NCBI GenBank assembly: GCA_946540365.1
Contig: CAMNIH010000096.1
Span: 1-6,695 of the forward strand
DNA length: 6,695 nucleotides
Direction: 5' to 3'
Source: an uncultured Bacteroidales bacterium
Lineage (GTDB): Bacteria > Bacteroidota > Bacteroidia > Bacteroidales > P3
Positions 1-4,947 of the stretch are shown one piece after another. The notes under the pieces were generated by a model. It worked only from the letters and a program-made list of their open reading frames with translations. It had not been told where the DNA came from and made no database searches. Both the position numbers and the translations under genes were made by a program. Positions within the stretch are counted from its first letter, which is position 1. Every line of letters starts with the position of its first letter.

Positions 1-136
1 CCCAGCGTCGGGTGATTCTGGTGATTCGGTTAGAGACCGTCTCTTTTAAAATCTTTTACAATCTGATCGAGCTATGACAGATGTTCCGCTTGGAGATATA
101 AATTAACAAAAAAAAATTAACATTTTGCACAATAAA
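1..136. other. left-edge region, no confident gene
   Basis: The first ~45 bases are GC-rich like the coding DNA of this window and then turn abruptly AT-rich, which suggests that the tail of an upstream + strand gene may be cut by the left edge. Three + frames give possible tails ending at TGA 13-15, TAA 47-49 and TGA 75-77. The one ending at 47-49 fits the composition change best, but the piece is too short to identify. An 8-base direct repeat GGTGATTC lies at 11-18 and 20-27. AATTAAC is repeated at 101-107 and 115-121 around an A-run. CATTTT 121-126 and AAAATG 134-139 form a 6-bp inverted repeat. I found no good TAnnTTTG promoter here. Confidence 0.4.
32..47 (+). terminator. possible short rho-independent terminator
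   Basis: AGAGA (32-36) and TCTCT (40-44) can pair around a CCG loop, and the 3' arm runs into TTT at 45-47. The stem is only 5 bp and contains A-T pairs, so it would be weak. It sits where the composition changes from GC-rich to AT-rich, consistent with the end of an upstream transcript. This is inference from pairing only. Confidence 0.25.
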
Positions 137-217
137 ATGCAATTAATGCAGTTATCGAGGTACAAAAAGGATAAAGAACGCGAGATGGAGCAGGCGAGGG
201 TGCGTGTAACCACGTAA
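137..217 (+). CDS. possible small ORF (26 codons) leading into the cyclophilin gene
   Basis: An ATG at 137 opens a 26-codon frame ending at TAA 215-217, only 16 nt before the cyclophilin ATG and just ahead of its Shine-Dalgarno sequence. The frame begins with a near-perfect 9-base tandem repeat, ATGCAATTA ATGCAGTTA, giving MQLMQL. It continues as a strongly charged stretch, KKDKEREMEQ, then ARVRVTT. The leader AATAAA before the ATG is A-rich, as at other starts in this window. I do not recognise the peptide. It could be a real small protein, a leader peptide coupled to the next gene, or a chance frame in an untranslated leader. An internal ATG at 185 could also start a shorter peptide. Confidence 0.25.
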   Translation: MQLMQLSRYKKDKEREMEQARVRVTT

Positions 218-219
218 TA

Positions 220-225
220 AAGGAG
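220..225 (+). promoter_or_regulatory. Shine-Dalgarno sequence of the cyclophilin gene
   Basis: AAGGAG ends 8 nt before the ATG at 234. It is the only well-spaced, full-strength Shine-Dalgarno match before a gene here; the other starts have A-rich or unremarkable leaders, as is usual in Bacteroidota. A small hairpin, CGTG 203-206 with CACG 211-214 and loop TAAC, lies just upstream. Confidence 0.7.
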
Positions 226-233
226 AAGTATAA

Positions 234-689
234 ATGAAAGCTGAAATCAAGACACAGAGGGGCACGATGCATGTGACCCTGTACGAGAAAGAGGTGCCGG
301 GTACGGTGGCCAATTTTGCGAAACTGGCCCGCAGCGGCTTCTACGACGGCTTGCGGTTCCACCGCGTGATACCCGACTTTGTGATTCAAGGCGGATGCCC
401 CTTCAGCCGCAATGTGGGCGACCCGCGTGTGGGCACCGGCGGCCCAGGCTGGACGATCAAGTGCGAGACGTCGGCCCCCCTGCAGCGCCACGACCGCGGT
501 GTGATGAGCATGGCCCATGCCGGCAAGGACACCGGCGGCAGCCAGTTCTTTATCTGCCACAACCGCACGAACACCCAGCACCTGGACGGTGTACACACCT
601 GCTTCGGCCGCGTGGACGAGCAGGACTGGCCCGTGATCGACATGATCCGTCCGGGCGACCTGATAGAGAAAATCACGATAACTGATTAA
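234..689 (+). CDS. cyclophilin-type peptidyl-prolyl cis-trans isomerase
   Basis: This 151-residue protein is a single compact cyclophilin domain and should catalyse cis-trans isomerisation of X-Pro bonds during protein folding. Visible landmarks are [13 protein letters not shown] (residues 42-54), with R44 matching the catalytic Arg55 of human CypA and F49 and Q52 the next pocket residues. GSQFFICH (102-109) supplies Q104 and F106, and [12 protein letters not shown] (116-127) supplies L117 and H121. The position of CypA Trp121, important for cyclosporin binding, is His116, so cyclosporin sensitivity is expected to be low. There is no signal peptide, which implies a cytoplasmic enzyme; the length is slightly below that of E. 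coli PpiB. The start is fixed: an in-frame TAA (231-233) directly precedes the ATG, and AAGGAG is well placed. The next gene begins 12 nt downstream, so co-transcription is likely. Confidence 0.95.
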   Translation: MKAEIKTQRGTMHVTLYEKEVPGTVANFAKLARSGFYDGLRFHRVIPDFVIQGGCPFSRNVGDPRVGTGGPGWTIKCETSAPLQRHDRGVMSMAHAGKDTGGSQFFICHNRTNTQHLDGVHTCFGRVDEQDWPVIDMIRPGDLIEKITITD

Positions 690-701
690 TTATAAAAAGC
701 T

Positions 702-1397
702 ATGAATCTCGGAATTAAATTGCTGGTGGCCGAGGACGACCCCAATCTGGGCACCATCCTGAAGGCCTATCTGACCCAGAAGGGCTACACCGTGGTGTGG
801 ACCAAGGACGGCGAGGAGGCACTCAACAGTTTCGACGAGGAAGATGTGGATGCCTGTATCCTGGACGTGATGATGCCCGTCAAGGACGGCTTCGCCGTAG
901 CCAAAGAGATACGCAAGGTGGACAAGAAGGTGCCTATCATCTTCCTGACCGCCAAGAATATGGAAGAGGACAAGCTGAAAGGCTTCGAGGTGGGGGCCGA
1001 CGACTATATCACCAAGCCCTTCTCGATGGAGGAGCTGCTGGCCCGCCTGAATGCCACGATGCGCCGCTCGTTCAACGAGGACCGGCCGGACAAGAATGTG
1101 TTCCGTATCGGCAACTTCACCTTCGACTATGTACACCAGACGCTGGCCATCGGCGACGATATTCAGCGCCTGACGGCCAAGGAGTGCGACCTGCTGCGCA
1201 TCTTCGCCATCAACTTCAACCAGCTGGTGGACCGCAACACCACGCTGCAGAAGATCTGGAAGGACGACAGCTACTTCGCGGCCCGCTCGATGGACGTGTA
1301 TATCACCAAGTTGCGTAAGTATCTGAAAGCCGATCCGACGGTCGAGATCGTCAACGTACACGGCGTCGGCTTCAAACTGACACACAAGGAGCAGTGA
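702..1397 (+). CDS. rprY: OmpR-family response regulator, RprY-like
   Basis: The product is a 231-residue two-domain transcription factor. The receiver domain (about residues 5-120) shows the acidic pocket E11-D12-D13, phospho-acceptor D55 in the run LDVMMP, T83 in FLTAK and K105 in ITKPF. The winged-helix DNA-binding domain (about 134-228) ends with SMDVYITKLRKYL and a VHGVGFKL wing, typical of the OmpR/PhoB class. ADDYITKPFSMEELL and the SMDVYITKLRK segment closely recall RprY of Bacteroides and Porphyromonas, hence the symbol, which is from memory rather than a search. The partner of Bacteroides RprY is the membrane kinase RprX, but no kinase gene lies in this window. The gene follows the cyclophilin by 12 nt and its stop overlaps the GTG start of the hydrolase gene, so it sits inside an operon. 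All phosphorylation residues are intact. Confidence 0.9.
   Translation: MNLGIKLLVAEDDPNLGTILKAYLTQKGYTVVWTKDGEEALNSFDEEDVDACILDVMMPVKDGFAVAKEIRKVDKKVPIIFLTAKNMEEDKLKGFEVGADDYITKPFSMEELLARLNATMRRSFNEDRPDKNVFRIGNFTFDYVHQTLAIGDDIQRLTAKECDLLRIFAINFNQLVDRNTTLQKIWKDDSYFAARSMDVYITKLRKYLKADPTVEIVNVHGVGFKLTHKEQ
1386..1391 (+). promoter_or_regulatory. Shine-Dalgarno-like AAGGAG inside the end of the regulator gene
   Basis: AAGGAG, mostly the regulator's final Lys-Glu codons, lies just 2 nt before the GTG start of the hydrolase gene. That spacing is shorter than optimal. Together with the GTGA stop-start overlap at 1394-1397 it suggests translational coupling by termination and reinitiation rather than independent initiation. 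Confidence 0.4.
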
Positions 1398-2158
1398 GGC
1401 TGACATTCTTGGGCACGGGTACTTCGCAGGGGGTGCCGGTGATTGCCTGCCGCTGCGGGGTGTGTAGTTCGTGCGACCCGCACGACAACAGGCTCCGCAC
1501 GGCGGCGCTGCTGACGACCGACGGCGGCCGCAATATCCTGTTCGACATCGGCCCCGACTTCCGGCAGCAGATGCTGCGGCACAGGGTCGACCACCTCGAT
1601 GCCATCCTCATCACCCACGCCCATCGAGACCATGTGGGCGGGCTGGACGATATCAGGTCGTTCAACTACGTGCAGCACAGGAAGATGGAGGTGTACCTCA
1701 ACGCCGAGGCGGAGGTGGCTGTACGTCGCGACTACCACTACATCTTCGAGCCGCATGTCTATCCGGGCCTGCCCGAGGCCAACCTGCACACCGTCGACGG
1801 CGAGCCGTTCGAGGCGGCGGGCGAGACGGTTGTGCCCATCCGCGTGATGCACAAGGATCTGCCCATCCTGGGCTACCGCATCGGCGACCTGGCCTATATC
1901 ACCGACGCCAACCACATCGCGCCGGAGGAGATGCGCAAGCTGAAGGGGGTGAGGGTGCTGGTGCTGAACGCATTGAGAAAAGAGAAACATTTTTCACACT
2001 TCTGCCTGTCCGAAGCCCTGGAGGTGGTTGCGCAGGTGGCGCCCGAGCGAGCCTACCTGACGCATATCAGCCACGAGATGGGCCTGCACGAGGAGGTGCA
2101 GCGCGAGTTGCCCGAGGGGGTGGCGCTGGCCTACGACGGATGGCAGATCAATATTTGA
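1394..2158 (+). CDS. MBL-fold metallohydrolase, PhnP-like
   Basis: This 254-residue protein has the metallo-beta-lactamase fold of the PhnP / RNase Z-like phosphodiesterase group. It opens with FLGTGTSQGVP (5-15). The metal-binding HAHRDH motif gives H75, H77, D79 and H80, followed by GGLDD. Later candidate ligands are H153, D171 in YITDA, and H224 in LTHISHE. C19-x-C21-x-x-C24 plus H227 match the layout of the second, structural zinc site described for E. coli PhnP. There is no signal peptide, so the enzyme should be cytoplasmic. PhnP cleaves a cyclic ribose phosphate in phosphonate degradation, but no phosphonate genes lie nearby, so the substrate here is unknown; a cyclic phosphodiester is plausible. 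The GTG start is chosen because it places the conserved first strand at the N-terminus and overlaps the upstream stop by 4 nt. Confidence 0.88.
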   Translation: MRLTFLGTGTSQGVPVIACRCGVCSSCDPHDNRLRTAALLTTDGGRNILFDIGPDFRQQMLRHRVDHLDAILITHAHRDHVGGLDDIRSFNYVQHRKMEVYLNAEAEVAVRRDYHYIFEPHVYPGLPEANLHTVDGEPFEAAGETVVPIRVMHKDLPILGYRIGDLAYITDANHIAPEEMRKLKGVRVLVLNALRKEKHFSHFCLSEALEVVAQVAPERAYLTHISHEMGLHEEVQRELPEGVALAYDGWQINI

Positions 2159-2163
2159 CGACG

Positions 2164-3285
2164 ATGGCTGACGGGCTGCATGTGGTGGCATTCAATGTGC
2201 CGTGGCCGGCCGACTACGGGGGCGTGATGGACGTCTACTACCGTCTGCGCGCCCTGAGCGAGGCTGGGGTGGGGGTGCATCTGCACTGCTTCACCTACGG
2301 CCGTGCGGCGGCGCCGGAGCTGGAGGCCTTGTGCGACGAGGTGGCCTACTACCGGCGCGACATGTCGTGGTGGCTGCAGCTGGGACGGCGCCCGTTCATC
2401 GTCAGTTCGCGCGACAACGAGCCGCTGCGGCAGCGCCTGCAGCAGGACCGGCTGCCGCTGCTGCTCGAGGGGATCCACTGCTGCTCGCTGCTCGAAGGCG
2501 ACTGGCCGGCAGGACGCCCCATAGCGGTGCGGGCACACAATGTGGAGGCTGAATACTACGGCCGTTTAGCCGCGTCGGAGCGGCGGATGGCCAAGCGGCT
2601 CTATCTCTCGTTGGAAGCCTGGAAACTGAAGCGCTACGAGGACATACTGCGGCGTGCGTCGGCGGTGTTCACCGTGTCGGATGCCGACCGCGCCCACTTC
2701 GAGGCCGCCGGCTGCCGGCGGGTGGCCACGGTGGTGTGCGGGCATCCCAACCGCGCCGTCAGCGCGTTGCCCGGACGGGGCGACTATGCCGTCTTCCACG
2801 GCGACCTGTCGGTGGGCGACAACGAGCGGGCGGCCGTGGAGCTGATCGACGACGTCTTCGACGGCCTCGGGTGCCGTCTGGTGGTGGCCGGGCATGCCCC
2901 CTCGGCGACCCTGCGGGCGCTGGCGGAGCGGAAGCCACGGGTGACGCTCGTGGCCGACCCCACGGACGAGGAGATGGAGCGGATAGTGGCCGAGGCGCAG
3001 GTCAACATACTGCTTTCGCACCAGGCCACGGGGTTGAAGGTGAAGCTGCTCAACTCGCTCTTCAAGGGCAGGCACTGTGTGGTGAACAGCCCGATGGTGG
3101 CCGGCACCGGCCTGGCAGACCTCTGCCGGGTGGCCGACAGCAACGAGGCGTTGCGGGCGGCGGTGACCGAGCTGATGGAGGTGGAATTCGGCGAGGAGCA
3201 GAAGGCCGTCAGGCAGCGCCGGATGCAGCCGTACGTCACGGCCAACGCCATAAAACCCATGCTCGACTGGCTGGCCGAGGTGTGA
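2164..3285 (+). CDS. GT-B-like glycosyltransferase (family 1/4 type)
   Basis: The 373-residue product looks like a two-domain GT-B glycosyltransferase acting at the cytoplasmic face, probably in surface polysaccharide or glycan synthesis. The N-terminal half begins with a strand-loop of acceptor-domain type, with PADYGGV at 15-21. It also contains AHNVEAEYY (124-132), reminiscent of the HNVE motif of GT4-like enzymes. The C-terminal half starts near YAVFHGDLSVGDN (208-220) and contains TGLKVKLLNSLFKGRH (289-304) and VNSPMVAGTGL, the nucleotide-sugar binding region. Where GT4 enzymes carry EX7E, this protein has T289 and N297. No membrane span or signal peptide is seen. Start choice is uncertain: ATG 2164 lies 5 nt after the previous stop, whereas an in-frame ATG at 2140 would add 8 residues and overlap the hydrolase gene by 19 nt; neither has a clear ribosome binding site. 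Donor and acceptor cannot be told from sequence. Confidence 0.8.
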   Translation: MADGLHVVAFNVPWPADYGGVMDVYYRLRALSEAGVGVHLHCFTYGRAAAPELEALCDEVAYYRRDMSWWLQLGRRPFIVSSRDNEPLRQRLQQDRLPLLLEGIHCCSLLEGDWPAGRPIAVRAHNVEAEYYGRLAASERRMAKRLYLSLEAWKLKRYEDILRRASAVFTVSDADRAHFEAAGCRRVATVVCGHPNRAVSALPGRGDYAVFHGDLSVGDNERAAVELIDDVFDGLGCRLVVAGHAPSATLRALAERKPRVTLVADPTDEEMERIVAEAQVNILLSHQATGLKVKLLNSLFKGRHCVVNSPMVAGTGLADLCRVADSNEALRAAVTELMEVEFGEEQKAVRQRRMQPYVTANAIKPMLDWLAEV

Positions 3286-3286
3286 G

Positions 3287-3315
3287 GTCGCGGTTGCGAC
3301 GCGGTGACTTTTTTT
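3287..3315 (+). terminator. candidate intrinsic terminator after the glycosyltransferase gene
   Basis: GTCGC (3287-3291) pairs perfectly with GCGAC (3296-3300) around a GGTT loop. Alternatively it pairs with GTGAC (3304-3308), with one G-U wobble, which places the stem directly against the T-run at 3309-3315. The second arrangement is the better terminator geometry. It begins 2 nt after the stop codon and fits the boundary between two transcription units. Confidence 0.45.
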
Positions 3316-3335
3316 CCCCATTTTCAAAAAAAAGT
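3307..3335. repeat. 9-bp inverted repeat of A/T tracts
   Basis: ACTTTTTTT at 3307-3315 and AAAAAAAGT at 3327-3335 are exact reverse complements separated by 11 nt. The repeat lies between the candidate terminator stem and the -7 box of the next promoter, so it could serve as part of a terminator, as a bent-DNA promoter element, or as a binding site. The function is not shown by sequence. Confidence 0.5.
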
Positions 3336-3344
3336 GTATATTTG
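3313..3344 (+). promoter_or_regulatory. Bacteroidota-type promoter for the MORN gene
   Basis: TATATTTG at 3337-3344 matches the Bacteroidota -7 consensus TAnnTTTG exactly. Twenty nucleotides upstream is TTTC at 3313-3316, one mismatch from the TTTG -33 element. Transcription would begin near 3350, giving a leader of roughly 80 nt before the ATG at 3433. Confidence 0.65.
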
Positions 3345-3432
3345 CAGAAAAATTTGGTGTCGGACAAATGTCTTACATCCTTTTTTACAGATGATTAAGT
3401 AAAACGATAGTATAAACTAAACATCAATCGCT

Positions 3433-4062
3433 ATGAAACGAATTGTCAAATTGACTACCATGTTAGCCCTGGGGCTGCTTGTGAGCGGCAGTGTCTATGC
3501 CCAAGTGGCGGAAACGAAGACCTACAAGGACGGAAGCGTCTATACAGGCCAGTTCAACGGCAAGGGCAAGAAAGATGGCAAGGGCCGTATGGAGTGGACC
3601 AACGGCAACAGCTACGAGGGTGAGTGGAAGAAAGACATGCCCAATGGCGAGGGTACGTTTACATACGCCAACGGCATTGTGTATCAGGGCCAGTGGGTGG
3701 ATAATGTGGCCAAGGGTCACGGTACCATCACGATGCCCAACGGCTGTGTGATCGAAGGCGAATGGACGGAGATGGGTACCGGCGAGGGCACGGCCACTTG
3801 GCCCGACGGAACCCGCTATATGGGTCCCTTTGTCGACGGTGCCGCCCACGGACAGGGCGTCAAGGTGTTCCCCAACAACGACCGCTACGAGGGTCAGTTC
3901 CAGCGTGGACATTTCAACGGTGAGGGTACCTACACGTTCCACACCGGCGCGATGTACACCGGTTCGTGGCTGAACGATATGTACAATGGTCAAGGTAAGT
4001 TGGTCGAGGCCGACGGTACGGTGCTTGAAGGCACCTGGCGCGCCGGTAAACTGAAGAACTAA
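3433..4062 (+). CDS. exported MORN-repeat protein
   Basis: The 209-residue protein has a clear signal peptide: MKR, a hydrophobic core LALGLLVSG, and a probable signal peptidase I site after A23 in VYA-Q. The rest is almost entirely MORN repeats of the form YxGxWxxxxxxGxGxxxxxxG, starting at about residues 37, 61, 84, 107, 129, 152 and 175, with a half repeat 198-209 at the C-terminus. Most are 23 residues; the first has 24 and the fourth 22. MORN repeats make extended beta-hairpin arrays and usually act as scaffolds or membrane- or protein-binding surfaces, so an envelope scaffold is plausible, but the binding partner is unknown. No catalytic domain is present. The start is supported by the signal peptide and a promoter about 80 nt upstream; the leader is A-rich without a Shine-Dalgarno match. 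A lipoprotein gene follows after 3 nt. Confidence 0.9.
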   Translation: MKRIVKLTTMLALGLLVSGSVYAQVAETKTYKDGSVYTGQFNGKGKKDGKGRMEWTNGNSYEGEWKKDMPNGEGTFTYANGIVYQGQWVDNVAKGHGTITMPNGCVIEGEWTEMGTGEGTATWPDGTRYMGPFVDGAAHGQGVKVFPNNDRYEGQFQRGHFNGEGTYTFHTGAMYTGSWLNDMYNGQGKLVEADGTVLEGTWRAGKLKN

Positions 4063-4065
4063 ACG

Positions 4066-4911
4066 ATGAGGAAACTGTTTTTGATAGCGTTGATGCCAAC
4101 GGCCCTCTTGTTGTCGGGCTGTTGGCTGAGCCGTTATGTGTCGGCCGATGACGACCTGGAGGACATCTATATCGGCAAGAGTTACTATGAGGTGGTGGAC
4201 GATTTCGGGCGTCCCAACGCCACCGTCGACGACGGGATGCACGGCACGCAGGCGGTGTACAATGCCGTCAGCCTCAACGGCACGCGTGCCGCCTCGCTCT
4301 ACAGCAGGTACAACATGCGGAGCCGCACGACCCACGTCACGGGCGAGCCGGCGGGCAACGTGGTTTTCTCGTTCAACCCCAAGATGATCTGCTACGCTGT
4401 CAAGTCCGACCTGCAGCACGAGCGTGTGAAAGAGCAGAAGGTGGTGGCCGCCCCCCGCGACCCGAACCGCTGGGCATGGCAGAACCCCAAGGTGCCGCGC
4501 CAGATCGACTTCCCGTCGGTGGAGAGCTGTTCGGTGAATGCCGAGGATGTCAGCATCGAGCGGATCGAGATCACCAAGGAGTCCACCAAGGTGCATTTCC
4601 GCTACCATGGCCGCACGCCTGTGCATCGGCCGATTCCCGACAATGGGATCAGCCTCATGCCTGAGATCTATATCGAGGACGCGATGACCGGCAAGCGCTT
4701 TGCGATGGTGGAGGTGGAGGGCATAACGCTCTATCCGGAGCCCACGTACTTCGCACATAACGATGGCGGATACGACGTGCTGAACTATGTCGTCACCTTC
4801 GAGCCGATAGACCGCACCACGGTGATGCTGAATGTGGTGGAGCCGGGGCATTCGGGCTATAATTTCTACGGGGTCGACGTCGCCACCCGCATCGAGTCCA
4901 GGTTGGAATAG
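4066..4911 (+). CDS. lipoprotein with BamE/SmpA-like N-terminal motif
   Basis: This 281-residue protein carries a lipoprotein signal: MRK, a hydrophobic core, and the lipobox LLSGC with the modified cysteine at C19. Aspartates follow only at 28-30, so there is no acidic surface-export signal directly after the cysteine. Residues about 31-75 contain DLEDIYIGKSYYEVVDDFGRPN, resembling the IxxGxxxxEVxxxxGxP motif of BamE/SmpA/OmlA-type lipoproteins. The C-terminal part (about 155-281) looks all-beta: alternating strands, a DAMTGKRF turn, a VVTFEPIDRTT segment and an aromatic end, NFYGVDV. Such domains are common in exported Bacteroidota proteins, and I cannot name the family. The gene starts 3 nt after the MORN stop, so the two are almost certainly co-translated. 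A link to envelope assembly is inference from the motif and context. Overall I recognise the class, not the specific gene. Confidence 0.8.
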   Translation: MRKLFLIALMPTALLLSGCWLSRYVSADDDLEDIYIGKSYYEVVDDFGRPNATVDDGMHGTQAVYNAVSLNGTRAASLYSRYNMRSRTTHVTGEPAGNVVFSFNPKMICYAVKSDLQHERVKEQKVVAAPRDPNRWAWQNPKVPRQIDFPSVESCSVNAEDVSIERIEITKESTKVHFRYHGRTPVHRPIPDNGISLMPEIYIEDAMTGKRFAMVEVEGITLYPEPTYFAHNDGGYDVLNYVVTFEPIDRTTVMLNVVEPGHSGYNFYGVDVATRIESRLE

Positions 4912-4947
4912 AACTAAATCAATAAATAAAATACGAAATCAGAAAGG

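Noticed and set aside
74..106. 10-codon ORF in the leader (MTDVPLGDIN) and an overlapping 6-codon ORF at 81-101
   Set aside because: They are too short, have no ribosome binding site, and show no further support. Such frames are common by chance.
124..160. Possible promoter, TTTG 124-127 with a downstream TA-containing box near 153
   Set aside because: The spacing is about 25 nt rather than 19-21, and the downstream box lacks the TTTG half of TAnnTTTG.
117..596. Antisense frame reaching from inside the cyclophilin gene into the upstream leader
   Set aside because: It is opposite a strongly conserved cyclophilin domain and shows no motif of its own.
1471..3285. A continuous 604-codon + strand frame suggesting a fused protein ending in the glycosyltransferase
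   Set aside because: The part before about 2140 is an out-of-frame reading of the hydrolase gene, rich in Arg, Gly, Pro and Ala, with no recognisable domain. The real glycosyltransferase starts at 2164 (or 2140).
3463..4851. 462-codon antisense frame opposite the MORN and lipoprotein genes
   Set aside because: It spans two well-supported + strand genes, has no recognisable domain, and is the expected complement shadow of GC-rich coding DNA.
4912..4947. Possible separate promoter or terminator between the lipoprotein and peptidase genes
   Set aside because: The 36 nt are simply AT-rich; no hairpin with a T-run and no TAnnTTTG box could be found.
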